Of a DNA stretch of 44,301 nt, positions 1-9,891 are shown in pieces. Source of the stretch: Batkoa obscura (taxonomy: Eukaryota > Entomophthoromycota > Entomophthoromycetes > Entomophthorales > Batkoaceae); assembly GCA_030770535.1 (NCBI GenBank), contig JASVEC010000132.1, forward strand, positions 1 through 44,301. Reading direction: 5' to 3'. The position numbers and the translations under genes were made by a program. The number at the start of each line of letters is the position of its first letter. The stretch's first letter is position 1. The notes beneath the pieces were generated by a model that ran no database searches, was not told where the DNA came from, and was given only the letters and a program-made list of their open reading frames with translations.

Positions 1-437
1 TTAATAAACTTATTTCATACTAAAGTCTATACAGAAGTTTACCTCGAGTTTACATTTTCAACCCATAATTAGTTCAGTTTTCTAAGCCAAAGTGTAGCTT
101 AGGAAACTTGCAGCATTTTAAGCAAGCAGCCTTTAATTTTGGCCTAAAACTGAGAACCATTTCCATCAAACTTGGAATAGTCAAATCCTATACTAAAAAC
201 CAAAAATGAAAAACGAAAAATTCGGGTAAAAATTATATACTTTAAAGTTACTAAAAATATTTATTATAGCAAAATAAGCATATCATACAACTTTAAAAAC
301 TTTTTCAGTGAAAAGCCGCATATCAAGTATCCTCCACTCAGGTTTATTTGTGATATAAATGTACTGTCGCTACTTTCTATAAATAATTAATACTAGTAGG
401 ATGTAAATTTCTAAGATGATCTATAAATCTAAAATAT

Positions 438-536
438 GGAGATGTTTTTTTTGATTTCATCACTTTTTCCATTTTTTAAGCGCTATTTGAGTGGAAAAAT
501 TGTTAATAAATTCTTAAACAAAAAAATACATCCCCC
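438..536 (+). mobile_element. MITE copy 1 (GGGGATGT family)
   Basis: The element is 99 bp and flanked by perfect 4-bp duplications ATAT (434-437 and 537-540). Its ends are imperfect inverted repeats, GGAGATGT and the complement of ACATCCCCC. Inside is the family core AAGCGCTATTTGAGTGGAAA. There is no coding capacity, so it is non-autonomous. Orientation is defined by the core reading as above on the plus strand. Confidence 0.85.
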
Positions 537-899
537 ATATGTTTTATAAGAACTATTTTCCACATTTATTCATTATTGAATCAATTAATATAGAGGTGCT
601 TTTCAAGTACTTCTAATTAATAACCATTTCTCTAGTATCACAAAGGTAGCAAAAAACTATAATAGCTATGTAATCGTTATAAAGCTTTATAGCTATGTCG
701 CTTAGATATACTCTAAATAATGGATTGTACATTAAATATATTAAAGATTTGAATTTTAAATTTTGTTTTGAATAATAAGCTATCTTTGGATTCTAGAATC
801 ATATCATTTCAATGTATTTTCTTTTTCTTCATTCATTGTTTATTTTTAATCTTTTTTCTATTAAAAATACTCTTTTTGAAGCAATTAAACTATCATATG

Positions 900-995
900 A
901 TGATGTGTTTTTTTGTTTAAGGATTTTACTAGCGATTATTCTACTCAAATAGTGCTCAAAAATGGAAAAAGTGATGAAACTAAAAAATATCCTCC
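900..995 (-). mobile_element. MITE copy 2 (GGGGATGT family)
   Basis: This is a diverged copy in reverse orientation, recognised by the core ACTCAAATAGTGCTCAAAAA followed by a GTGATGAAAC segment and a CCTCC end. The left end is degraded, so that boundary is approximate and the target duplication is unclear. Confidence 0.7.
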
Positions 996-2131
996 TATTT
1001 TTCTTATATGTTAAATCCTAGTATTTCATTTGTAGTATTTATATTTTAAATAGTAGGGTTTAATTACTAACTTTACATTTGTAGTAAAATAATATTTAGT
1101 GCTCCATCTAATAAAAACATACTTTGATAATAGTGCTCATATGTTTTTATCGGAACAGTAGCTGTAAAAAATGCAATAATATTATCTTGATGTAGTTTTA
1201 AATGGTAGAAATCAACCTTGATACGGTTTGATTTATAATGCTTGGCATTATTAAGCTTCATGAATAGAGTAATCCAGTCATGGGGGACATGGTATATGAT
1301 TAAGGATTATAACTAAAAATGGTAGACTAAGACATCTATTTAATTTAAATAAAATAGTAACTAGGATTTAATTATTCTTAGTTATTACACAATATTTTTT
1401 AGGAATAACAATAATTGTTTGTAAAAGTTTTAGAACTAAAACATAAACTCTTAAACATCACCTAGGTATATAATAGCCTAAATTCATAGGAGCTATTGAT
1501 ATTTACTTAAACCTTCATGTTTTTTAATTATCAGACTCATAAATCGTGTTTACCACTATATTTGAACTAAGATTAAGCTTAAGTTGATTCATGAAATTGA
1601 TGTTCCGATTTGATATTACTTATTCTTAGATTTTATCAATGAAGTAAATCCTTTATTTAGTAGTAGAACATTAAACAAAAGGAATAAGAATATATAGGTT
1701 AAATCATCTAAGTGTAACTAATAAAAGTTCCACTTTCTTTCTAAACAATTAGTATAAATTTAGACTTTATTTGGACCTATCCGCCGCTGTAATGTTATTT
1801 GGCGATAAATCTTGTATTTGATCGCATTTTGCTAACTGCTATCAAGCAAGTCTATATTCAAATTTGCTTCAAATTGTTATAGTAAAGGCAAGTTTTAAGT
1901 TACAATTTTTACCTAATATTATATTTAGGGTTTGAAGTCTTTATTATACTCAAGATTCAAAATAAAAGTAAAACACTGGCTATATATAACAAGAATGACA
2001 ATTTATAATTGCCTATAAATAATTTTGAGCTTTTAAGTTATTTTTGTGTGAGGAAAATTACAAATTAAATCGCTATATATGGAAAATGCATTCTTTGAAT
2101 GTTTACAATGTAGTCACAATTTCAAATGTGG

Positions 2132-2139
2132 TATAAATA
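2132..2139 (+). promoter_or_regulatory. TATA box for HTH gene 1
   Basis: TATAAATA lies 78-85 bp upstream of the ATG at 2217. The neighbouring genes show similar TATA motifs 35-85 bp before their starts. Confidence 0.4.
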
Positions 2140-2216
2140 GTCAGATATAAAATGGAGGTGGAAATAGTAAAAGTTTAGAAAAAAATTATTTAAATTATAA
2201 CTATATTATAGCTATC

Positions 2217-2936
2217 ATGGAGACTAAGGGTAAAAGGGCAACATTAGATTTGAAAACTAAAAGAAAAATAATAGAAATCGCCGAGCTTGGCTATTCTCAC
2301 CAAAAGATTGCAGATAAATTCAACATTGGGCGTAGCACAGTAACAAAAATATTGTTAAAGAAGGATGTCCTATTAAACACAATTGAATCAGAAATTGATT
2401 TGAGTAGAAAAAGGTTAAGGCGTACTGAGCTTAATGGTCTGGAAAATAAGTTGGCAACCTGGTACTTGGAAGCGAATATAAATAAATCCCATATAGTAGA
2501 TCTTCAGGCATTAAAATCTCAAGCTATCGCCCTTGCTAAAGAAATGGGAATTAATAATTTCAATTTCGATAGCGCTTGGATCCAGAAATTTTGTACTAAA
2601 TTCCGTTTACCTACTCAAGACCAAATTAGAATTGAGCCTGTAGTTAAAAGTAATGTACCAGAATTTCTTTTTGATCTTAGTTCCAACCATCTCGATGTGG
2701 ACTTAATGGGTGATAACAAACATAGTCCAAATACCGGTAATTTTAGCCTAAGGGCAGACGGGAGCCTTAGCCCAATTGCCACTAGCATAAATTTAGCTCC
2801 TGATAACAGCCTTGGTTCGAATTGTTATTATGCTAACTCACTAGGTCGCTTATATTCTCCATATAGCGATTCACCTGTAAATGAAATAACGCTATTTCAA
2901 TACCAACAATACACAAGTAATACACACTATTTTTAA
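2217..2936 (+). CDS. Stand-alone CENP-B/pogo-type helix-turn-helix protein (copy 1)
   Basis: Single-exon 239-residue protein. Residues 10-50 form a psq/CENP-B N-terminal-like helix-turn-helix (LGYSHQKIADKFNIGRSTVT, then KILLKKD). Residues 72-129 look like the second, Tc5/CENP-B-type DNA-binding unit (LENKLATWYLEA through SAWIQKFCTKF). Such tandem units normally form the N-terminal DNA-binding half of pogo/Tigger transposases and of CENP-B. Here no DDE nuclease follows. The remaining ~105 residues are low-complexity, rich in N, S and Y, with a SPYSDSPV motif. It is a paralogue of the gene at 5291: both share a KSNVPE(F/Y) segment after the second unit and an SPY tail. Likely a nuclear DNA-binding protein; a regulatory role is inference. 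The reading frame is intact and a TATA box lies upstream. Confidence 0.8.
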   Translation: METKGKRATLDLKTKRKIIEIAELGYSHQKIADKFNIGRSTVTKILLKKDVLLNTIESEIDLSRKRLRRTELNGLENKLATWYLEANINKSHIVDLQALKSQAIALAKEMGINNFNFDSAWIQKFCTKFRLPTQDQIRIEPVVKSNVPEFLFDLSSNHLDVDLMGDNKHSPNTGNFSLRADGSLSPIATSINLAPDNSLGSNCYYANSLGRLYSPYSDSPVNEITLFQYQQYTSNTHYF

Positions 2937-3116
2937 GTTTAATTAATTTTTAATAAAAAGTACATTATATCCTTTTACATAGTAGTGTTTGTCTTATTTA
3001 TTACATTTACATCTATTCTATATTATGTCCAATTTGTTTTTTTTGTTTATTCATTAAAAACTAAATCTCCAAAGCGCTTTATTATAAGATCAAAATATAT
3101 GCTTGATTTAGTTAGC

Positions 3117-3465
3117 TTAATGACACAACCAGCGATAGATAACTTCTGAGAGAATGGCTTCATCTAATGCTTTTCCGTCTTCAAGAGGGGTTGAAAGCCA
3201 TGAATGGTACCATTTATTTATATTTTCAATAGGCTATTCATTAATTTGTGAGGTTGCGAAAACTAAAGCCTAAAAGATGGAGACCTGTAAGTCAAAATAG
3301 AAAGTGATAAATCTTTTGTATATGGATCGAATACTAATTGAAAAACCTAAACCTTTAAATAGAAAGGGCGAACTTGGTAATGTTGTACCTACAGCGAAGG
3401 AGCCTACCAATAGTTTAGTATAATCATAATAAAAGTGCAATTAATTCGTTACGGGTGGTCAAATG
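3117..3465 (-). pseudogene. Decayed unrecognised gene, C-terminal part
   Basis: Reading the minus strand in one frame gives a protein-like stretch that starts hydrophobic (LLVGSFAVGTTLPSSPFLFK), passes through IRSIYKRF and ends with KWYHSWLSTPLEDGKALDEA, ILSEVIYRWLCH and a TAA at 3117-3119. Two in-frame TAG codons interrupt it, one at 3234-3236 and one about 50 nt further upstream on that strand. The second sits where an intron acceptor would look similar (CTTTTAG), so part of the break could be an unrecognised intron. I do not recognise the family. Upstream sequence to about 3660 gives only fragments. The amphipathic, codon-like composition is the only evidence that it was ever coding. Confidence 0.35.
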
Positions 3466-5245
3466 CTAAAGACTAAGGAGAGAAGTAACCAAATGACAGA
3501 GAGAATTGATAGTAAGTGGTATGTAGCAAGAAATTTTACCTAGGAGTTGTTAAGATTTAATGATTATAGTCTGTGATACAAAATCTAAGCATGATAGGCT
3601 TTTATAAGGATGTTGATGATTTAAGGTTTAAGCCTTGACGAGGGAAAAAGAGTCAAAAAAGCAAGAGGAAAGTGATTGTAACATTAAGCTGATTCATCTC
3701 TTATTTTTTTATATTTCTGAGCAAGTTTTTTAAAATATTGGCTATTGTTTTTAAAAGTAGACATTAGTTACAATAGTTTTTTAAATAATTGTTTGTTGTG
3801 TTTGAGCTATGCTTGAATTATGTCTGGTAGCTTTAATCGAGGAAAACCGTAAACTATTACATTGCTAAGATAACACTTATTTGATTTTTTTAAAATTGTT
3901 ACTTAACATTAAGTAGCAATTTATTAATAAAAAATTTTATCAGAAATTTCCAGTTAAGTCCGTTTTTAAATTTATTACTTTTTTCATCACTTATTTCATC
4001 ATTCTTTTTATTACTTTTTTTATCACTTATTATAACGTCTAATTATTTATTCAATAAAAAACAACAACCCAAGAGGTAAGCAAAAGGAGAAAGGAGACTG
4101 ATACTTTTAGGCTTATAGTTTATAATCTTTGTTTTTAATATATGTTTATTTAGTTTACAAGTTGCACTGTTACGCTATGGCAAGGAATAGGTATATATTA
4201 ATTTATGATTGGGAATCTAAAATAGAATGTTATTAAATTGAGGTGACTATATCGTTAACTTTTATGATTTGATATCGCCTTTTAAATAATACATCACTTC
4301 AGTTGTTAAAAAATATACTCGTTTATATTAGTCTTGCGTTACATCATACATATTTGTTGTATTATAACAATAGTATCAAACTATTGCTCTATATACCTAA
4401 ATTAGTTATTTAGTTTAGTGGAAAAAGTCCATATCAAGAAATGTTATTGAATTAGAGATATTATTAGAAATCCAGCTACTAAATTGCTACTATAGCGAGG
4501 AGGCAATAATGGAAGGTTGGTTTATTTAATACCTCGTTTTATATAAAATTGCGAAAGTATGTTCTATTTTTTTTTGACTAAATGAAAGTCTAGTTATTAA
4601 ATTTAAATTTATAGATTGAGAAATAAGGTGAGAACTCAAATTCGTTATTTTAAGTTAGCATTTTGATTAATGCATGATATAAAGAAGTAGAAACATTCGA
4701 AAGCGTATTCCTGTTGAAATGATACCTGTATATAATATTATAGCAATAGATTTATAATAAAAAATAAATGAGCTTGTTTACTTTATTTGTTTAGATATTT
4801 ATTTAAATAACAATTTTACAATTCATATTACAAAATCTAAATTTACAAAGATATTTGAGTATATAATAACCGATCATTCTAGTTTATAAATCTTTTCTTT
4901 TCGATACCCAATTCAATCACATTTTGGACCTAGAACTATTTTTAAATTGACTATTATATGGTATAGTGACTACTATATAGTACAGTTACTCAATATTGTA
5001 ATGAAAAATAATATAACAATTTTGTAAATAAAACATTAATTTTAAGCAACTTAGTTATTATGGAAATAACATTGTCAAATAATAATAAGCTGTCTATAAA
5101 TTACCCTATAAATAAGTATAACCTGCGCCACAATAAGAAAGGCTAACAAAGTTTTTATCACCACAAATAAAAACAAGAATAAAAAATTAATAGCTTCCTA
5201 TATACAGTGGTCATTAGTTAAGAACATTAGAATAACAAAAAATAA

Positions 5246-5253
5246 TATATAAA
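5246..5253 (+). promoter_or_regulatory. TATA box for HTH gene 2
   Basis: TATATAAA lies 38-45 bp upstream of the ATG at 5291, the spacing also seen for the M28 peptidase genes here. Confidence 0.45.
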
Positions 5254-5290
5254 CAGCCTTAAATTTCGTATAGCTAGTATAAATCATTAA

Positions 5291-5935
5291 ATGTTTCAAT
5301 TTGAGAATAAAAAAAAAAGACGTATTTTAGACATTGCTACCAAAAAAAATATTTTGGAAGCATCCAAGTTAGGCTATTCACACCAAAAGATTGCTGATAT
5401 GTTTGAAGTAGGTAGAAGCACAGTGACTAAGTTACTATTGAGAAAGGATATAGTATCAAAAGAAGTAGAGCAATCACCGAAAGACAGTGAGATGAGTAAT
5501 ACTGAAATTTTCGAAGCTAAATTATTAAAATGGTGTAAAAGTGAAGTTAAAAAAGGAAGTAGAATAGTAAATATAGATTTAATAAACAAAGCTAGCTTAA
5601 TAGCAAAAAACATGAAATTTTATGATGTTGAAATCAATTCAACTTGGGTTACTGATTTTTGTGGAAAATTCCAGCTTGATATTGAAAGTGAAACTACGTC
5701 AATTTTTGAGATAAAAAGTAATGTACCAGAGTATATAATAACCCCATTGATACACAACAGAATTCTCACTAACCAATTGCTTTATCTAAATCACTCTTGT
5801 CCTCCATATACTGATAACTATCATTATAATACTTTTATTCAACAAAATAGCTCACCATTGGGTTCGTTTATTAGTCCTTATATCAGCCCTGTTTCCACGT
5901 TTTCTTCTCAATTTGAATATTTTAATCCTTATTAG
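5291..5935 (+). CDS. Stand-alone CENP-B/pogo-type helix-turn-helix protein (copy 2)
   Basis: Single-exon 214-residue paralogue of the gene at 2217. It has the same first helix-turn-helix (LGYSHQKIADMFEVGRSTVT, about residues 25-45), the second Tc5/CENP-B-type unit (about residues 72-125, with KLLKWCK and STWVTDFCGKF), the KSNVPEY hinge and a tail with two SPY/ISP motifs ending FEYFNPY. The conserved N-terminal blocks against a diverged linker and tail suggest selection on DNA binding. No transposase catalytic domain or terminal repeats flank it. It ends in TAG, so TAG is a normal stop in this genome. Role in transcription or chromatin is inference; the alternative is a fragment of a pogo-like transposase. 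Confidence 0.8.
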   Translation: MFQFENKKKRRILDIATKKNILEASKLGYSHQKIADMFEVGRSTVTKLLLRKDIVSKEVEQSPKDSEMSNTEIFEAKLLKWCKSEVKKGSRIVNIDLINKASLIAKNMKFYDVEINSTWVTDFCGKFQLDIESETTSIFEIKSNVPEYIITPLIHNRILTNQLLYLNHSCPPYTDNYHYNTFIQQNSSPLGSFISPYISPVSTFSSQFEYFNPY

Positions 5936-6001
5936 TTTTATTTTATCTTTCCTTAATAATTTTCCAAATAAATCAATTTTTCAGTAATTGAATCATGTTA
6001 T

Positions 6002-6095
6002 GAGGGTATTTTTTTGGTTTTATCACTTTTTCCATTTTTAAGCGCTATTTGAGTGGAAAAATTATTAATGAAATCCTTGAATAAAAAGCATCCCC
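6002..6095 (+). mobile_element. MITE copy 3 (GGGGATGT family)
   Basis: Forward copy with the core AAGCGCTATTTGAGTGGAAA and a CATCCCC right end. Flanking 4-mers (TTAT and ATAC) do not match, so the duplication has decayed. Its right end lies 8 bp before the ATG of the HMP1-like pseudogene. Confidence 0.8.
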
Positions 6096-6103
6096 ATACT
6101 AAA

Positions 6104-6350
6104 ATGTCATCTCAGCCATCAAAGATGCACGAAAATATGTATTCCCCTATCACATCTGTTAAGGAAAATGTAGGCTCTGTTACTGATAATCACTCTCTTC
6201 AAGCAAAGGATACTGGTCAAAAGGCTGAAGGTAACGACGTTTAACACCAAAATCCTAAATCAAAGGGTTATGTTGAAGGCACCACAAATAATTTTGCTGG
6301 AAGTATTAAGATAGCATTGGCTCCATTCCAGATGATAATGCCAAAATATA
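6104..6350 (+). pseudogene. HMP1/CsbD-like cruciform-DNA-binding protein pseudogene
   Basis: From the ATG at 6104 the frame gives a short protein with QPSKMHENMYSPI, KENVGSVTDNHSLQAKD, TGQKAEGNDV, then a TAA (6242-6244), and continues in frame as HQNPKSKGYVEGTTNNFAGS. The order QPSK..., VGxVTG-like, xKAEGxxE, AKGYVEGTxDRxxGK matches the small fungal 'mismatched base pair and cruciform DNA recognition' (HMP1, CsbD-like) proteins of roughly 90-110 residues. After FAGS the family match moves to another frame (DSIGSIPDD), so a frameshift accompanies the stop. A MITE replaces the immediate 5' flank and another (6370-6467) sits just downstream, so promoter and terminator are probably also disturbed. 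Some fungi carry several copies of this family, so loss may be tolerated. Confidence 0.65.
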
Positions 6351-6369
6351 ATTTAATGTTTAAGCATTT

Positions 6370-6467
6370 GGGGTTGTTTTTTTGGCTTCATTACTTTTTC
6401 CATCTTTTAAGCATTATTTGAGTGGAAAGATTGTTAGTAAAATTCTTAAACATAAAAATACATCCCT
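6370..6467 (+). mobile_element. MITE copy 4 (GGGGATGT family)
   Basis: 98-bp forward copy with 4-bp duplications ATTT (6366-6369 and 6468-6471). It begins GGGGTTG and ends CATCCCT; the core is AAGCATTATTTGAGTGGAAA. Confidence 0.85.
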
Positions 6468-6638
6468 ATTTATTAGTTAAATAAATTGTTTTTTGTAAAA
6501 AATGGAATTTATAGAAGCTTGAATATTGTAATAACATTGTAGTAGTTTAGTTTATATTAATATAGTTTATTAGGGGATATCGTCATAAAAAACCCAAGAT
6601 AATTTTTTTAATAACATTGATTTTTAATATTATATCAT

Positions 6639-8879
6639 CTAATGATTTTTACTACGACATTTATGACGGGTGGTAGTAGCAGTAACACTGGTAACTGGGA
6701 TAAAGGTATATGTGCCAGTTTGTACTGATGAGCCACTGGTAACTGGTACAAGAGTATAAGTGCCACTTGGAACGCTATAACTTGTATATGTGGATGATTG
6801 ACTATCAGTCACTGGGTAAGATCCAGTTTGAGTATATGAGTTAGTGGAGGAGTTAACTAAGCTAGAGGATATACTAGATATACTAGAAGATGATCGGGTA
6901 GAAGTAGTAGAGCTAGATTCAGTTACTGAATAAGTCCCAGTCTCGATAATGGTATTATAAGTACTTGAAGAAGTAGATTTAGTACTAGTAGAGCAAGAAG
7001 TAGACGATGAGCTGATAGGAGTGGTTACTGGATAAGTCGAAGTTTTAGAAGTAATGGAACAAGGGGTGGTAGATGCACCAGTAGATGATTCAGATTGAGT
7101 GGAAGTTACAGTTGATGATTGAGATACAGAGGTAGATGTGATTGTAGATGTTTCAGATCCAGAGGTAGTAGTAGCAGTCGAAACTTCAGATCCGGAAGTA
7201 GAGGTTTCTGATTGAGTAGAAGTTATAGTTGAAGTAGTAGAAGTTTCTTCTCCTTTCTTAACAATTTTAATTCTACCATCAGTGTAAGGAGATACAGGAG
7301 TATGCTTTTTAACATAATCACTAACAATGATGTCGGTAGCCTCGAGGGTAGCAAAATCAGTGATAGGTGGAGCAATAAAGTTATCTCCACCAGTAGCAAT
7401 AAAATCTAAAGTTGTACAGGTGTATACTTTTTGCAAATCTAATTTGACATAGGTTGTTGTTTTAGCTTTACGATCCAAAATATCAACTGAGACTAAACGA
7501 GATTGAGCTGGTGCAGTTGGATCATAAGTAAATTTCATACCACCAATTTGAATAAATGAAGTGACAGGGCGGCTATTTACTTTATTTACTTTAGATACAA
7601 TGGCCTCTAACATGTTCCAAATCTGGTCCCCTTTTAATTTTATATCAACAATAGCATTACCGAATGGGAATACAGTTAAAACATCGGATACTTTAATGTC
7701 ACCTTTAGTGATACCAGCACGAATACCACCAGCATTAATAAAGGATACATCTGAGTTTGGTCTTTTTTCTAAAATAATATCGGAAACAAAAGAACCAAGA
7801 GAGCATTCCTTTGTTTGACAACTAGCTTGATCAAAATCATCTGTTGCTACGCCAAGTACAGTCTTACCAAAAGCATCAAAAGGTTCTCTCCATTCTTGAG
7901 CTTGTTTATTAGCTTCTTCATTTAATGGAACTAAGGAGTTTAATTCAATTGGGAAACCATCGATTTTATTTAAATAACCATCTTCATTAAACTTAATATC
8001 AACATGTCCTAAGAATCGACTCCAACAGTAAGCTTGAACAATGTAGGTATCTTTGCCATCTAAATTTTTAACTGAAGTTGGATAAATACCAACTGAGTTT
8101 GGAGCATTTGTTACGTTATTTAATGGGGAGGCAAGGTAAGAATGAGAATGACCACCAACGATAAGTGACAACCCTTTAGTTTTTGATGCTAATTCTTGAT
8201 CTTCTTTATAACCATTATGAGAAACAGCAATTACTCTTTTATAACCCATTTTTTTAACTTCATCAATAGTTTCTTGTAAAGTAATAATAGGATCAGATAC
8301 TTTGAGCAATTTACCAAGGTTCGAAATAGAAGGAGCAGTGTAAGTGATATAACCAACAACAGCTAAATTGTATTTTGGGAATAATTGATATTTTTTAATT
8401 AAGCTTGAAAGTTGAGGATGTTGAGAGGCATCGATATTGGAGGATACTAACGGAAATGTAAAATTTTGAGCTACTCTAGCTAAATTATCTGGTCCATTAT
8501 CAAACTCATGGTTACCAATAGTCATAACGTCATATTTTAGATAATTCATAGCTCTTGCTGTAATGTCTCCTTTATAATAAGTATAGTACATAGTACCTTG
8601 GAACTCATCCCCACCATCTAATAATAAATTATTAGGGTGTTTTTCACGTAATTGATCAATGGCTGTTTTTAATCTTGCTAAACCACCATAACACTGTTTG
8701 TTTTCAATTTGAGCCTTAGTACAATCCGTTCCATACTTATTACTTTGGTCATATCTTGAGTGGACATCATTAGTATGTAAAATAGTCAAATCGTAATCTG
8801 AATCTTCTCTTCTTATTATACTACCCTCAGTGCAAAAGGTTAAGAGCAATAAAACCAAACTACTACTTTGAAATAACAT
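6639..8879 (-). CDS. Secreted 5'-nucleotidase with mucin-like tail
   Basis: Intronless 746-residue protein. Residues 1-20 are a signal peptide. Residues 30-330 are a calcineurin-like metallophosphatase of the UshA/CD73 type: LHTNDVH (D38, H40), LDGGD (D91), GNHEFD (N123, catalytic H124, D127), H221 and GGHSHS (H244, H246) supply the two-metal site. Residues ~340-540 are the 5'-nucleotidase C-terminal substrate domain with FINAGGIRAG and IATGGDNF. The last ~190 residues are Ser/Thr-rich with repeated SETST/TSTQSE and TGTY(S/T)xxPVT units, likely an O-glycosylated stalk. The C-terminus is basic (RHKCRSKNH), not hydrophobic, so there is no GPI-anchor signal and the enzyme is probably released or wall-associated. 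Expected to hydrolyse extracellular nucleoside monophosphates for phosphate/nucleoside salvage. All catalytic residues are present. Confidence 0.9.
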   Translation of the reverse strand: MLFQSSSLVLLLLTFCTEGSIIRREDSDYDLTILHTNDVHSRYDQSNKYGTDCTKAQIENKQCYGGLARLKTAIDQLREKHPNNLLLDGGDEFQGTMYYTYYKGDITARAMNYLKYDVMTIGNHEFDNGPDNLARVAQNFTFPLVSSNIDASQHPQLSSLIKKYQLFPKYNLAVVGYITYTAPSISNLGKLLKVSDPIITLQETIDEVKKMGYKRVIAVSHNGYKEDQELASKTKGLSLIVGGHSHSYLASPLNNVTNAPNSVGIYPTSVKNLDGKDTYIVQAYCWSRFLGHVDIKFNEDGYLNKIDGFPIELNSLVPLNEEANKQAQEWREPFDAFGKTVLGVATDDFDQASCQTKECSLGSFVSDIILEKRPNSDVSFINAGGIRAGITKGDIKVSDVLTVFPFGNAIVDIKLKGDQIWNMLEAIVSKVNKVNSRPVTSFIQIGGMKFTYDPTAPAQSRLVSVDILDRKAKTTTYVKLDLQKVYTCTTLDFIATGGDNFIAPPITDFATLEATDIIVSDYVKKHTPVSPYTDGRIKIVKKGEETSTTSTITSTQSETSTSGSEVSTATTTSGSETSTITSTSVSQSSTVTSTQSESSTGASTTPCSITSKTSTYPVTTPISSSSTSCSTSTKSTSSSTYNTIIETGTYSVTESSSTTSTRSSSSISSISSSLVNSSTNSYTQTGSYPVTDSQSSTYTSYSVPSGTYTLVPVTSGSSVQTGTYTFIPVTSVTATTTRHKCRSKNH

Positions 8880-9605
8880 CTATCTATTTTAACAATTAAT
8901 TAAAAATTAACTTTATTTTAATAAAAGTTAAAGCAGTTAACAGTTTTTGTTAACCTATTTATATTAATTTGTACTCAAATTTCATTATTAGTTTCCAGCC
9001 TCGATTTAGAAAGAACATATTAAATTGTGATATTCTTTATTGTTTATTTATAAATTAAATTTTCATTCGAAATCTTTAAACTAAAAAACCAATCATTTAT
9101 TATCTGATTACCATATGCGATAAACTACAAAATACAAGTAAAATATTTACTATGGTTCACTTTTAATGTTGTCTTTTATCTCTTAAGTAATATATAAAGA
9201 AATGATAATAAATTAATTTTCTTTTTTATAAACTTAAAGTTACTTATTAAATATTAAAATCCGTGCTATTACCATTCATTAAAGACTAGTTTATTATTTA
9301 ATTGGGTTTGCCATTTGTTTATACAATTTAATTAAAAATTATTTTAGATACTCATGATAGTCAACCTTAGATTAGGTCTAAAGTACAAAATACCGATAAG
9401 GTTTGGTAACCATTAGTCTATTGAATCCTGGCTACTATTGACAATAAACTATAATGTATGTTCAAGTTAATAGTTCTATCAACCCTTTTATTAAAATTAA
9501 AAACTATAATAAAAATGCCCAAAATTAATTCGTCAAAAAATCTTCTTTAGTAATGAATATGAGAACACGTGGTATAATGGTAAGTAAAAACAAAAAAATT
9601 AGGTA
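8880..9605. other. Intergenic, promoter of the 5'-nucleotidase
   Basis: Holds the upstream region of the minus-strand nucleotidase, including a TATA-like motif (TATAAATAG as read on the minus strand, 8955-8964, about 80 bp from the ATG). The rest is AT-rich without repeats or reading frames that I can support. A poly-T tract read from the minus strand just below 9600 may serve as the Pol III terminator of the tRNA-Leu gene. Confidence 0.5.
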
Positions 9606-9688
9606 TGATCAGGATGGGATTCGAACCCACGCCTCCGAAGAGACCGCGGCCTTAACACGGCGCCTTAGACCAACTCGGCCACCTGATC
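9606..9688 (-). tRNA. tRNA-Leu (anticodon AAG)
   Basis: 83-nt class II tRNA read on the minus strand. The acceptor stem pairs GATCAGG with CCTGATC, with an A discriminator. The D arm contains TGGCCGAGTTGG, the anticodon stem pairs CCGTG with CGCGG around loop TTAAGGC (anticodon AAG, expected to be A34-to-inosine modified and read CUN leucine codons), a variable arm CTC-TTC-GGAG follows, and the T loop is GGTTCGAAT. There is no intron. The A box and B box are intact. Confidence 0.95.
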
Positions 9689-9891
9689 TTATTTATTAAT
9701 TAAGTAACAATAATTTAAAGCTTGTTTATAACCTAAGTAAAAAAGTAAATTAGATTATACCAAGTAGATGGAACTTTTAGATACTGCGTAAAATTATTTA
9801 ACTGAGTCAAAATAAGCTGAGAAAAGTCTAAAGCTTTTTTAAAAGGGATAAAGTGTGATTTTAAATATTCAATACATACAAATCAAAAATA

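Larger units (their letters stand above)
1..2216. other. Gene-poor AT-rich leader
   Basis: I see no intact gene here. The stretch contains two MITE copies (438-536 and about 900-995). A minus-strand open stretch at 1073-1306 reads like protein but has no start context, partner exon or recognisable family, so it may be a remnant. The TATA box of the first helix-turn-helix gene lies at the right end. Confidence 0.6.
2937..5290. other. Gene-poor spacer between the two HTH genes
   Basis: No intact gene is visible. A decayed minus-strand gene lies at 3117-3465 (own entry). At about 3968-4035 a ~40-bp unit built on TTTATTACTTTTTTATCACTTATT occurs twice in direct tandem. The rest is AT-rich with no structure I can support. 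Confidence 0.55.

Noticed and set aside
1073-1306. Minus-strand open frame containing YHVPHDWITLF and FFTATVPIKTYEHYYQ
   Set aside because: It looks somewhat protein-like but is short, has no family match, and stops lie directly upstream. Kept only as a note in the region entry.
3117-3269. Reassigned TAG codon, suggested by in-frame TAGs in the unknown remnant
   Set aside because: The intact HTH gene at 5291-5935 ends with TAG, and conserved genes here contain no internal TAG.
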